Shown: positions 23,152 to 33,265 of the stretch, one piece after another
Numbering within the stretch: position 1 is the stretch's first letter
Layout: the number at the start of each line of letters is the position of its first letter
Program-made: the position numbers and the translations under genes
The notes under the pieces: generated by a model
Databases searched by the model: none
Seen by the model: only the letters and a program-made list of their open reading frames with translations
What the model was told of the DNA's origin: nothing
Assembly (NCBI RefSeq): GCF_000005505.3
Contig: NC_016135.3
Location: 11,750,613 to 11,814,612, forward strand
Direction of reading: 5' to 3'
DNA: 64,000 nucleotides
Origin: Brachypodium distachyon
Lineage: Eukaryota; Streptophyta; Magnoliopsida; Poales; Poaceae

Positions 23152-24179
23152 TCATCTATATCTAACTAGAAGCAACCCACTAGCCTATTTCTCTTGACAT
23201 GCAGCATATCCACATCAGCAACCAATCATGTCAACAATTTGTGTCATGCCAAGCTGCCACGTCATCTCCTTTTCCCCGTCCCATTCCCCTGTCGCCAGCA
23301 TTCCCGTGAGCGTGCCCGTTGCGTTCCAGTGGGCTTCGTCTGGGCCAATTTCATGGCCCAAAACTGCGCACCGGTGCAGCACGGGAGAAAACCTGATCGA
23401 TGTGACTGCCGCACTGCTTTGCCTGCACTGCTGCCCGCGCTCCCCTGTCCCCTGCGCTTCGTCTTCTTCCTCGTCTGCGAATCAGGTCCTCCTCCGTCGG
23501 GTAACAGTCCATCCCCACCAATTTAAAAAGCCACGTCAAGCGGAAGTGATTTGCATGTAAACAGGCCGAAATTTCCCCTTCCCCTCCCAACTAACTCCCC
23601 ATCCCCCGTTGGTTCCAGTCCCCAGCCACTTCTCCTCCCCAACCCCATTGCTCTCCTAGAAACTTCTCCTGTCGGCTAAGTACCCCCTCCCCCCAGCTTG
23701 CCCTCTCACCTTCCCTGCGATTCCCATGCTTTGCTTCTTCCTTTTGTCCTCCGTGTGCATCTCTGAGCTCAAACTACCGGCCATTGCCCTGCATCGCACC
23801 ATGACTGCTGCCATCTTTCTCTGCTCTGTGATAGTACCACTACACCCACCAGACGCCATCTTCCCATGATTCCATCTCAACTTGATTCTAAACATGAGAT
23901 TCGATCCAATCTATCACTTCCTTCCTTTGTTGTTGCAATTGTTTTGCCGGTACAAGCATATGTTTCATTCATGAATTCTTTGATTTGTCTCTTCGTTTTT
24001 ATTGCTAAAGGATTAACCGAAGGTTATCTTCGCAATGAATAATGAACCACTATCCATTTATCGCATTTGCAGGAGATTTTCAAGCAATAGAAGCAAGGTA
24101 TTGATGGATTCTGGAGATGACCGCCTCTCTATTCAACAATCAGTCAAGCAGCAGCTCCTGGAATTGGTTGCTGGCCTCT

Positions 24180-24960
24180 CTCTATCGGGGGGATGACCCC
24201 GGGTAGGGTCATGACGACACGCATTAGCCGAGATGACGAAGGCAAAGCCGGCACAGGCATGTACGCCGGCATCCTTAAGCCGAACTAATACCAGGCTGGC
24301 ATACCAAATGTATGCCGGCGTGTCTATCTTGTCTTATGTGATTGCAGGATATGCATGAGCAGTCCTATCTCGGCTAGCGCCAAGACGCGTCAACGGTCTT
24401 ATCCTTATCACATGGCGCAAAGTAAAGCAACGCTCTCTTTATCACGGGAAAGCAGTCGTTGCTTACGTCGCGGTGCCAGACGCCTGCACAAAGAAGCACC
24501 GGAAGAGAACCGATGACGGAAGCTGACGCGTGGCTACAGTGCGTGTTGCCAGACGCCAGGAAAAGTAAAGTTGTTTTGTCCCCTGCCGTGCCACCCGGAG
24601 GGAACCGAGGCGTGTGCCCGACGGGACCCGTAGAAGATAAGGTTAGCCTTTGGTCCGCATGACAGTGTGACATTGGCGGTCCATAAATAGGAGCACTACT
24701 CCTCCCAGGAGAGGGGTCCTTCACTTAGTCATCTAGGGTTTCCCCTTTTTCTTCTTCTTTCTTAAGAAAACTGCTCAAGGAGCACCATTGTAGATCTCGG
24801 TATCTTGGCAAATACTACAAAGCAGGAGTAGGAGTTTTACCTCAACAAGAGGGCTCCGAACCTGGGTAAACCGTGTGTGTTCTCGTGTTGTTCGTGGTTT
24901 TCATCACGTCCTCCCTCCTCCGGTTCCTCCTTCGTCCATCGGCCCCAACATAAGCCATCC
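24180..24960. repeat. LTR-like insert within the Helitron, boundaries unclear
   Basis: Composition changes sharply at about 24190 (GGGGGGATGACCCCGGGTAGG) and again near 24950. Between them are a TATA-like CCATAAATAGG at 24682-24692 and leader-like sequence. It looks like a solo LTR, but I could not find matching 5-bp flanks or clear TG/CA ends. Confidence 0.35.
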
Positions 24961-25489
24961 TATGACATTTGCCGTGACACCACCACGACACACACACTCT
25001 CTCTCTATCTATCTATCTCTGTCTCTCAACTGCTTCATAACATGTGTATATCGTGCTGTTTATTTTGTTTGAACAAAGATCCTTTGCCAAATAGTCCATG
25101 ATAGGGCTGTGTAGAAACAGGTCACTCGGTCGCCCACCAACTGTTTGTTAAAATGTAACAGTACCCCTATTATGCAGTATGAGACAGGTAAAAAAAACCC
25201 TCTGATATTCCATATTTTCTCATCTCCGTCATTATATACATGTTAGATATTAACATTTGCTATTGCTGCATTCAATCAGAAATCCTAGATTCTTTTTCCA
25301 GACAATGGCTAATACTACTTATGGTACATGTATGTTTTCTATCTTGCTTGCAGTTAAGTATTGTAGATTAACAAAAATTTAAGCAAGCACCACAGATGGA
25401 AGGAGACACTATCAGGTACAAGTGAAAAATAGTCATAGTAAACTCCTAAACGGTCATATTATATACCTTCAGATGTCCCTCAGATATTA

Positions 25490-25995
25490 TGCTATATTTG
25501 ATTTGTTTCCTATATGCAAACAATGAATGATATACATGGTTATGGTGCATGGGGGCTGGAGTTCCATCATTTTGTTTGGTCTCTAATCTGCTGGCTATTA
25601 TGGAGGGTGAAAAAAAAGGCAAGACACTAAATTGTCCTACTAGCTATTTGCCCATTTTTTAATGAACAAGTGGCTGGTATTTCACCATGATTCATTATTG
25701 CCTTCTTCAAGCTTTGAATGAACTAATGGCTGATACCCTCAGCTATTATGCTATTTGATTCCTTTCCTATATGCAAACAATGAAGGATATATATGGTAAT
25801 GGTACATGGAGGGCTAGAGTTCCATCATTTGTTTGGCCTCTAATCTGGTGGAGAGAAAAAAAGGTAACACACTGATTTTTTTTTTGATCGAGGTAAGACA
25901 CTGAATTGTCCTTAGCTATTTTGCCCAGTTTTTAATGAACAAGTGGCTGATAATTTACCACGACACGTACACTATTGTCTTCTTCAAGTTTTGAA
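25490..25995 (+). repeat. Tandem direct duplication, about 245-bp unit
   Basis: Copy 1 starts near 25490 (CAGATATTATGCTATATTTGA) and copy 2 near 25739 (CAGCTATTATGCTATTTGATT). Both run through CCTATATGCAAACAATGAA, CTAGAGTTCCATCAT-type and GAACAAGTGGCTG segments, with many substitutions. Subterminal in the Helitron, just before its 3' end. Confidence 0.85.
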
Positions 25996-26086
25996 TGAAG
26001 TTATGGATGATAATTTACCATTTATCTTCAAGTCAAACCATCAACATCCTCCTAAATCCCGCCGCAACGCGCGGGGTATTATCTAG

Positions 26087-26650
26087 TTTCTCAAAAAGGA
26101 GATTCTCTTGATTGTTTGACCAAGTAAAAGCTCTGCCAGACAGTTCTAGTAACTTAAGAGCCTAGTGTTCAATTATACCATTAAAATTTATGTTTATTTC
26201 TTTCAGAACTATTTCGAATAATATTGAAATACCCACCAATTACGATAGGCAGATTATTGTAACCAAGTATATGAACTAGTTCAATTAGGAAATCAGCCTT
26301 ACCTTTATTATCAGGAGCCCCATAAAAAATAACCAGATTCCAGATAAAATTAGTTTTTCTATCACAAAGGACTGTCCTAATATGAAAATCTCCTTTAGTG
26401 CATTCACCAACCTCAAAGAAGGAGTCACTAACCCCTAACAACATGCCTCCAGATTGATCAATCGAAGGAGATCAATTCCAAACAAAAGGATCATTACCAG
26501 TAAGAGAATTAAGCCAACTATCAGAGAAAAATGTTTTCTTAGTTTCCTAAATTCCTACAAAACATAGTTGCTGCTCAGAAATAGTTTCCTGTAGAAACTT
26601 TTTCTTCCCTACCTTACCTAAGCCCCTTGCATTCCAAAAGAGACCAGACA
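26087..26650 (-). pseudogene. LINE ORF2 endonuclease part
   Basis: Starts MSGLFWNARGLGK at 26650. In-frame stops occur where the family has coding residues (before ETKKTFF near 26550 and before SPSIDQS near 26475). The segment WNLVIFYGAPDNKGKADFL ... NNLPIVIGGYFNIIR is the apurinic-endonuclease-like domain. The conserved GGDFN motif reads GGYFN, so the catalytic Asp is changed. The domain continues beyond the Helitron at 23151 leftwards. Confidence 0.82.
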
Positions 26651-26654
26651 TAAA

Positions 26655-27007
26655 TTAACTTGCTTTCTTTTTTCTACCTCTAACCTTGGGTTTAACACTG
26701 AAACCTCCAGTGCAACCTCCCTTTTTCTTTTTAGACATACTATTACTAAAGACAGAAGTAAAGTAATCTACCATATCTTCATCCTGATCATCCTCTGAAG
26801 AGGTATACAATTCATTCAGAGTTTTAGGATCAAAAGAATCCACTTTAGAATTTTGAATATGAACTTGCTCATTACTACCCTTAAGATTAGTAAGATAAAC
26901 AAAAGTCCTAGCTTGCTCTCAAGATCCTTGATAACTTTAAGGTTGTTATCTACCTCATCAACTGTTTGACCACTATTTACTCCTAGCTTATTAGCAAGAT
27001 CAATCAA
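26655..27007 (-). pseudogene. LINE ORF1 C-terminal part
   Basis: The minus-strand frame 27007-26930 (DLANKLGVNSGQTVDEV..KVIKDLE) shifts by a frameshift near 26925 to the frame ending at 26655 (DSFDPKTLNELYTSSEDDQ ... KVRGRKKKAS). The acidic stretch then Lys/Arg-rich tail is typical of grass LINE ORF1 C-termini. The stop is 5 bp before the ORF2 start at 26650. Confidence 0.65.
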
Positions 27008-27065
27008 AACAACATTCTCAGTGGATAAAACTGTGGGGAAAGCAGTGGAAGATATACCATTGGAT

Positions 27066-28340
27066 TAACATAGAGAATTCCCAATGTTAATTGTTCTTGC
27101 AAACTGGTTAACTGTACTTAGGAGATTTCCTCGACATCTTGATGCATACACAGGATCTCCGCAGGGAGAATACCACATCAGGTCATGGCTCCTTACAAGA
27201 TCCCTTGAGAACAAAGTGGAAGGAGGAGTTCACTGGTTTGATCGATTTCACCACCAGAGAAGGGGGAGCAGGAAGAAGAGAAGTGGCGATTCACATGGGT
27301 TAAGAAATAGGACCTCAATGTAGCCGTAGTTCCCGGCGGCAGAGGCGTCACCAGGGACCGCGCCGCGGCGCCGTCGCTTGGTTACGGCCTCACGGGAAGA
27401 AGAAACCTCGGCGCGGTGCAGACGTTTTCCTCTGTACCGTTTTTCTTTTTCTCGAGATAGCGACTGGATTCAATCCATGAGTCCGGGGCGATTATTGTAG
27501 TCCCGTGGACCGAAGCGGATTGGGCCGGAAAAATCCCCACCCCGGCCCCTAAACAGGTCCCTACTCAGTTTTTAGAGGTTAAAATAAAAAAACGTGTTCA
27601 GCAGAGTGTCTGCTCAAACCCCTAAAGTAGAAAGACTCTGCATTTTTCCTCTTGGCCCTCGCGAGGGAGCCCCCTACTCTTTCCCCTCCCATGCCATGTT
27701 ATAGCATTTGGCCGGCCGGCTCCATCTCTGGGCGCCCCGTGGATCCCGAGACACCGTTGCTCCGTCGGCGCTCTGCCTGCCTTCGACTACCGCGTAGAAC
27801 CCACGACGCCGCTGCTCTGTCGGCGCTGGTGCCGCCCCGTCCCTTCTGAATCGGCCCTCTGCTGCCGCGCCGCCATTCCCCTTCGCTAGCGACCGCCACT
27901 GCCGTCCTCGCACACGACCGAGCCTGCGCCCATGGCTCCGCCCTCGGCCGCCGCGGCCCCACCCCATCATCGTCTCGTGGGAGCCGCCGCCGTCCCTGTT
28001 CCATCTGGAGCCTTCCCCGTCCCGCGCGCCCGCCCGAGCCTACGCCCGCGGCCTCGCCCTTGGCCAGTTTTCGCTCGCGCGTGCCATCACGTCCCTGCGC
28101 CGCTGGTCCGCCAACCCTTGGCTGCTTCGCACGCGCCGCCACTTCGCTCAACCGACCGATGGCTTGAGGAAGAAGATGGGAGGGAGGAGAAAAAAAGAAA
28201 AAGGTAATATGACCGACTGACAAATGGGTCCCACTAGTCTGTGTAAAGGCTAAACGAAATAGGGGCTGAAATTTATGGGCTACTATTAAAGATGGAGTTA
28301 AAATAGAGGCTGAAAAATTTAGGAGAAAGGCCTATACAGC
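27066..28340. other. No supported gene; GC-rich block of unknown origin
   Basis: 27330-28210 is strongly GC-rich with open frames on both strands and no recognised motif. It is flanked by AT-rich stretches with loosely similar inverted sequence (CCCCTAAACAGG..TTAGAGGTTAAAAT at 27545-27590, and AGTTAAAATAGAGGCTG..AATTTAGG at 28290-28322), so a gene-capturing DNA transposon is possible but unproven. Confidence 0.35.
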
Positions 28341-29848
28341 TCTGTGCCACACCCGAGAATGCTTTCCCGCCGGGCTGATCCACGTGGTTTGGACCGTGAT
28401 CCTGGCCGGGAAAGCCCTAAATCTTGCCATCATTGGGCTGAAAAAAAGATTGTCAGGCCACTGGACAAGGCTCGAGAGTCAAGACGGCTACATCGTGTAT
28501 TTGTCTGAGTGGTGTCAATTGAAGCGGCATCTCACGTTGTCACGTTACTAGCAATTTTCCCTCAGAAAAAAAATCATGACTAGCAATTAACCGCTGTTGA
28601 AAATTGATTTGAAGCCGGCCTGGCTACTGCTTTAATTTTCTACATTTGGGTTATACTTTTGTTTCGGGTGAAGACCAATATCATCACGCGCGGTTGCATG
28701 CACGTAGAAGCCAAGCTAGTTAGTTGGTGTTCAAAGTACAATATCTGCTTGAGCTTTACACGCCCATGCATGTTAAACAAAGGGAGGAGGATATGGGGTT
28801 AGAGGAGGCCATGAGTAGAAGGAGGGGGCAAGAAACAAGCGCAGACACAGTCGAAGCAAACAGTGTAAAGCTATCTCGAGCAAAGCATAAAGATAGCATG
28901 CACACACGCAATGCTACCTCATGCAAAAAGATGAGCATGCATACCGCCGAAAAAGTTTCACAAAAAGGATTAATTACACCGCGGCCGGCGAGCACCGACT
29001 ATGTACGAGCACGTTGCCCACTTGTTATAGAATGGTGTTTATTATAGATTGTTCTCCGCATTACGATTTTATTATAGATTGTTGTTTGACATATGGTAAT
29101 TAATTAACAAATTAAATCAGTGGTCGGTCTAAAAAAGTATATGAAAGTGTATTGTCTTAGCATATAAACCAACATCTTATTTTTTTTAAACGGTCACACA
29201 ACCGGATTCCACTATCAGAAAATACCGGAACAAAACCGGCATTTTAATTAGATTAAAATGTCAACCAAATCCCCAAGCATGCATATCTCGAGTCTCGACA
29301 CAACTCTTTTTGATGAAAAGACGTTAGGAGAAATCCTTAAAACATAATTGTGAGGGTGGAGTCATGCACCCATGACTCCATCACCACAACAAGAGGTTTT
29401 TCTCGTTCTGGACAGAAATCATATCATTCATGACGTGAGCATTAATTAAGGCAATGAAAATGAAAACGTCTAGCTAGGTCCAAATGTCGAGCAATACACA
29501 TAATTAAACAAGGCAAACCAAAATAAACTAGTTGATGGGATCAAAGAGATGAACACTAGATCTCTTCGTAGAACCAAGCAAGCACCCTACACACATACCG
29601 ATATAGTGCAAGCATGCACGCGCTAGCTTAGCTCCCACAACGCAAGCTCAAACACAAGACGGAGGCAGTAGTCGTAAAAAAAAGCACCAACCTCTCACTC
29701 TCTCTCACACACGCACTGACGCACACACGCACACGCAGTGATCGATCTATAACTGATCTCTGTGGATGTATCAATCTATCCTACTATTAGCCCCTCCCAA
29801 GTAGCAATGCCAGTGGCGCGCGCAGGCAGCAGCAGCAGCTAGCTAAGC
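28341..29848. other. AT-rich intergenic DNA and probable 3' region of the glutaredoxin gene
   Basis: No coding pattern is recognised. A CT/CA-rich low-complexity stretch lies at 29692-29735. The part next to 29849 is likely the glutaredoxin 3' UTR. Confidence 0.45.
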
Positions 29849-30268
29849 TCAGAGCCAGAGCGCGCCGGCGTCCTTGAGCAGGGGCACGAGGGAGCCGTTG
29901 ATGTGCGCGGCCATGACGCGGTCCATCGCGCCCACGAGCTTGCCGCCGATGAAGACGACGGGGACGACCCCTCCGGCTCCGGCTCCGGAGCCGGAGCCGC
30001 CGAGGAGGGCGGCCAGGGCGCGCTCCAGCTCCAGGCCCCGCGGGTCGAGGTCCAGCTCGTGGACCGTCGGGTGCACGCCCATGCCGCAGAAGAGCCGCTT
30101 CACGGCGTGGCACATGCAGCAGCTGCTCACGCTGAACACCACCACGGCGCTCTCCGAAGCCAGCCGCTCCACGCGCTCCTCGGCAGTCTCGGGCGCAGCC
30201 GCCACGGCCGCGATCGCCGATGGCATGTACCACGCTTGCTCCGCCGCCGCACCGTACTGCATTGTCAA
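29849..30268 (-). CDS. ROXY: CC-type glutaredoxin, ROXY subfamily (139 aa)
   Basis: Single-exon gene. Active-site CCMC at residues 50-53 ([17 protein letters not shown]) defines the plant-specific CC-type class. [31 protein letters not shown] and [18 protein letters not shown] match ROXY1/2-type proteins. The C-terminal ALWL motif is known to be needed for binding TGA transcription factors in the nucleus; family members act in floral and anther development and redox signalling. The start at 30268 gives [13 protein letters not shown]; the Met at 30262 (MQYG...) is equally likely, as ROXY proteins usually begin MQY. A Gly/Ser/Ala-rich insert ([11 protein letters not shown]) precedes the VVP loop. 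The frame is intact, very GC-rich as in grass genes, and has a TATA box at 30435-30442. Confidence 0.95.
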   Translation of the reverse strand: MTMQYGAAAEQAWYMPSAIAAVAAAPETAEERVERLASESAVVVFSVSSCCMCHAVKRLFCGMGVHPTVHELDLDPRGLELERALAALLGGSGSGAGAGGVVPVVFIGGKLVGAMDRVMAAHINGSLVPLLKDAGALWL

Positions 30269-30434
30269 GGCCGCGATGGGGAGCTAGCGAGCTAGCTGTT
30301 GTATAAGATTGAAGTACTGCTAATTGAGTAGCTAGCTAGCTCGCGTTAAAACAAGCGAATGGTGGTTTCTGAGCGTCAGAGCGTGAGTTGCTTTGTGTAG
30401 AACTGGCGAGCTACAAGCGAAAGGAGGTGCGTGT

Positions 30435-30442
30435 ATATATAG
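30435..30442 (-). promoter_or_regulatory. TATA box of the glutaredoxin gene
   Basis: CTATATATACAC on the minus strand, about 165 bp upstream of the start codon, allowing a leader of about 130-140 nt. Confidence 0.6.
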
Positions 30443-30563
30443 AGCAGGATCAGGGCGTTACCGTAATTTTGGCCGTGGGCGTAAGGTGCGTCGTCATGGA
30501 AAAGATGAGGAGGAATATTTTCTACGGAGTAGGAGTGTATTTGACAGTTCATTTTGCATATTA

Positions 30564-30963
30564 CTCCCTCCGATCTTAAATTCTTGTCTCAAATTTGCCC
30601 AAATATGGATGTATCTACTTTTAAAAGGCGTCTAGATACATGTAATATTTCTGTTGGGTTTGCCCAAAGATCAGTCACATGAAAACGCACACGATCGGAA
30701 ATTTATTTGGCCAAAGGCACCTGTCGTGTTTCTTTTTTTTATTTCTTCTCAATATCTCAAATCCCACGTTACAAAAGCTGACCCTGGTGCATCTATATAT
30801 ACACCCAAAATCACCTAATCCTAATAGGACTAGGACTTAATGTGTAAAACTAATTAGACTCGTACTAGTGCTACTACTCGAAGTCAGGATGGACCAGTCC
30901 TAAACGGACTCATACAACAAGATTATTCTAACAATTTCGACAACAATTTAGGATCGGAGGAAG
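30564..30963. mobile_element. Stowaway-like MITE interrupted by a solo LTR
   Basis: Ends are CTCCCTCCGATCTTAAATT at 30564 and the complement of CTTCCTCCGATCCTAAATT at 30963. TA duplications lie at 30562-30563 and 30964-30965. Removing the solo LTR and one copy of its 5-bp duplication leaves 113 bp, the same size as the other two MITEs in this window (114 and 112 bp). Confidence 0.88.
30652..30933. mobile_element. Solo LTR, 282 bp, with perfect 5-bp target duplication
   Basis: Begins TGTTGGGTTTG and ends TTATTCTAACA. Flanked by ATTTC at 30647-30651 and ATTTC at 30934-30938. No second LTR or internal region is present, so it is the product of LTR-LTR recombination. Confidence 0.9.
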
Positions 30964-30991
30964 TAAGCTTGTTTACCGTGCAATTCTCATA

Positions 30992-31243
30992 TAAAGTGAA
31001 GAGTTCTGTGCACCAAACCAGTTCAGCCAAAAGCTCAGGCTGATGAGAAAGGATGACAATTCACTTATACTTCAACACTCCCCTCACATGTGGCTCTAAC
31101 ATGCCTAAACGTGGACCGAAAGTGGGTTGTAATTAATTGCGCCAGCCAGGTCTTGAAAAAGAGACATCTTGGTTCTGATACCATAAAGAGTTCATGCACC
31201 GAACCAGTTCTCACAAAAGTTCAAATCCACTTATACCTCAACA
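30992..31243 (-). mobile_element. TRIM/SMART-like miniature LTR retrotransposon (about 252 bp)
   Basis: Two related short direct repeats, 31184-31243 (60 bp, 5' LTR on the minus strand, starting TGTTGAGGTATAAGTGG) and 30992-31077 (86 bp, starting TGTTGAAGTATAAGTG). Right after the 5' LTR is a primer-binding site TGGTATCAGAACC at 31171-31183. Right before the 3' LTR is a purine tract TGAGGGGAG at 31078-31086. The internal region is about 106 bp and non-coding. The order LTR, PBS, PPT, LTR is complete. A target duplication is not evident, so the outer ends may be eroded by a few bases. Confidence 0.78.
31171..31183 (-). promoter_or_regulatory. Primer-binding site of the TRIM-like element
   Basis: TGGTATCAGAACC on the minus strand, immediately adjacent to the 60-bp LTR. 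Close to the initiator-Met tRNA complement used by plant TRIM elements. Confidence 0.75.
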
Positions 31244-31599
31244 CGTAGGTCAGGATTGTCCTTAAGGTATCTCTTAATTGTTGGCAGCTCTCCCAAATCG
31301 CTAGATGCCGTTGCCGCCTGATCGAGCCAGTGTCGAAATCGCATGTCCCAACGGCTGAGTATCATGCTCAGGCTTCAAGATCCATAAAAATGACATTTTT
31401 GCACCATGAGGAAAATGTGAAAGAAAATTCAAGTCAGATGGTTTTTTAACCTCCTCATTCTCTTCTTATTTATTTTATGGAGATTACAAATGAACTTCTA
31501 TTGAAAATTGGCAGACACATATTTTGAATTAATGTTTTCAGCTCTTAGACCTACCTTTTCAATTTTTCAAAATAATGAGAGCATATGATCCACGTGCTC

Positions 31600-32120
31600 T
31601 CATGTCCACTTTGTTGTTTCTGATCCTTAGCCATCCTCGACCAGCAAAGCCCAGCCACCCCGACCAAGATGCATGAGCAACCTAACATGTGCATCGACGC
31701 CTCGAAGTCAATTTCAGAACACATGGTGAACACTTTGGGAGGGATAAGTTAGACACGGCCTGGAAAATGGGTTGCACAGAGCGCCACCTGGCTGTTGTAA
31801 AAAAGTATGCTTAATGGTTTCATCATGCTTACAAAAATAGCACATTTCGTAAGCAGTACTACACCAAGACATAGATATATAGCAAAGAAAAACAAATAAC
31901 TTCAAGGGGAATTCGGAATTTCCACAAGGTTGTATTGACGATTGGTACATCAGCATGCACCAACGCCAAGTACATCGACCTCATGAAAAATTGGCCACTT
32001 TGATGGAAGTTCCAACGGATGCTTGTGAGCGATGGTCTGCAAAACACCGAAAACCCTAACCTCGTAGGCATCAAAAAGAGGGAGAATGATGGCCGATGCA
32101 CGAGAAGGGAAACAACAATG
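31600..32120 (-). pseudogene. LINE ORF2 3' remnant (zf-RVT domain)
   Basis: Minus-strand pieces: GQFFMRSMYLALVHADVPIVN and LWKFRIPLEVICFSL (32101-31859), then YEMCYFCKHDETIKHTFLQ (31956-31714), then a VGVAGLCWSRMAKD segment (about 31680-31600). Together they follow the order of the RT-associated zinc-finger region of grass LINEs. It belongs to a different LINE copy from that at 19866-27065. Confidence 0.75.
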
Positions 32121-32937
32121 GAACAAAGGATGAAGGTAACAAATAAAAAAATATTAAACGATGAACTGAAGAAGGCAATTGTTTATAAGCAAATTCATGG
32201 CTTTTCTTTTTCGTGATGTAAATAAATGTATGAGACGCTCATACTCAAGGCCTGCTTAAGAAGGAGACGACAACGCCAACAAGTCAGCCTGATTTCAAAC
32301 TAGAAATTTCGCTGCAAACGAGTTAATTTTTCTGTCAACCCATTAATTTTTAGGTTCCTTGTTTGGACAAAGAAATAAAAAAATGCTGGAAAAAAGATAA
32401 ACGTACGCGCAATTTGAGTTGTCATGACCCCTCCTATCACTCCCAATGCGTACTTTTCCTCCTCATATCGATCAATCCAATTTTGCCATTCCCTAAAGCC
32501 AATATTGTTACCGTTGTCTGAATAAAATTTGGTTGTGCATGCATGTGCATGATGCAGAGAAGCTACAAGGATTATCCTACAACCAATCTCTCACTGTGTA
32601 AAATAAATCAGATCCTCCACTTTTTAATTTCCTTCGAAATTGCCTAGGAACGTTTACCTGCTGGTGAGTGGTGACCAGACAATGTTTATATATATATGCT
32701 GATATATGTAGCTACGTTTTGAGACAGATATCTGGAAGAAGTGGGTGTACTACTTTTGATGGGCATCGCTGGATATATATCGAGCACACCTCAAGTATTA
32801 TACATCATGGTGATGCTGTTTTGTCTCCCCGGCCGGCCGGATCTGCGACTCACATGCAGGGAACTGGGCGTGGCCTCCCACTTTACCACTACAAAAGGAG
32901 CAGCATTACTGAGAAATTGTCCAAGGGATTTGATGCC

Positions 32938-32963
32938 GAGAGAGAGAGAGAGAGAGAGAGAGA
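32938..32963. repeat. (GA)n microsatellite
   Basis: About 13 uninterrupted GA units. Confidence 0.95.
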
Positions 32964-33151
32964 AAACACCGGCTTTTGCTTCCACTACACACAAGTCTCG
33001 AGCTAGCTGCCCAGCTCCATGCTTCCGCTATTCAAATTAATGTTTCCAACTTCATTTTGCCGATATGCATGAGATACCCTCAGACAGATTGAATTCAGAA
33101 TCTGGAGATCTCGTGACCCCATTTCGTCGTCGAATCAATCTATAGACCGTA

Positions 33152-33263
33152 CTATCTCCGTTTCATAATTCTCGTTGAAATTTTACATGTATCTAGACAC
33201 ATTTAAAAATTAAATATATCCATTTTTGAGTAAATTTGAGAAAAAAATTATGAACGGAGAAAA
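33152..33263. mobile_element. Stowaway-like MITE (112 bp)
   Basis: Begins CTATCTCCGTTTCATAATT and ends AATTATGAACGGAGAAAA, with TA at 33150-33151 and 33264-33265. Shares the TTTTACATGTATCTAGACAC core with the other two MITEs. Confidence 0.85.
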
Positions 33264-33265
33264 TA

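Larger units (their letters stand above)
23152..26086 (+). mobile_element. Helitron, non-autonomous, 2,935 bp, inserted in LINE ORF2
   Basis: The 5' end is TC (TCATCTATATCTAACTAG at 23152). The 3' end is the typical grass Helitron hairpin, stem CCCGC/GCGGG with loop CGCAACGC at about 26058-26075, followed by GTATTATCTAG ending at 26086. The insertion lies between host A (23151) and T (26087), as Helitrons require, with no target duplication. Removing it restores the LINE endonuclease frame across the junction (FEK|LDRI on the minus strand), which independently fixes both ends. No Rep/helicase is seen inside. It carries a tandem duplication (25490-25995) and an LTR-like block (about 24180-24960). 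Confidence 0.93.
19866..27065 (-). mobile_element. L1-type LINE (non-LTR retrotransposon), degenerate and split by a Helitron
   Basis: On the minus strand come the ORF1 C-terminus (27007-26655), ORF2 starting at 26650 with an endonuclease domain, the reverse transcriptase core (about 22690-21486), and an RT-associated zinc-finger domain (20694-20080). A 3' UTR follows, ending in an A-rich tail (TTTTTCTTTAGAG on the plus strand at 19868-19880). Without the Helitron (23152-26086) about 4.3 kb remains. ORF1 is cut off near 27065, consistent with the 5' truncation usual for LINEs. I could not identify a target-site duplication. Confidence 0.88.

Noticed and set aside
24195..24956. Solo LTR with defined ends in the Helitron
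   Set aside because: Tried several TG/CA pairs; none had matching 5-bp flanks, so only an LTR-like block is reported.
27699..28223. 174-aa minus-strand open frame in a GC-rich block
   Set aside because: Arg/Gly-rich in all frames, no motif; likely chance openness of GC-rich DNA.
29787..30295. Long alternative frames on both strands across the glutaredoxin gene
   Set aside because: They are shadows of the GC-rich glutaredoxin coding sequence, which alone carries family motifs.
32938..32963. Functional GAGA-type regulatory element
   Set aside because: A plain GA microsatellite with no supported gene next to it.
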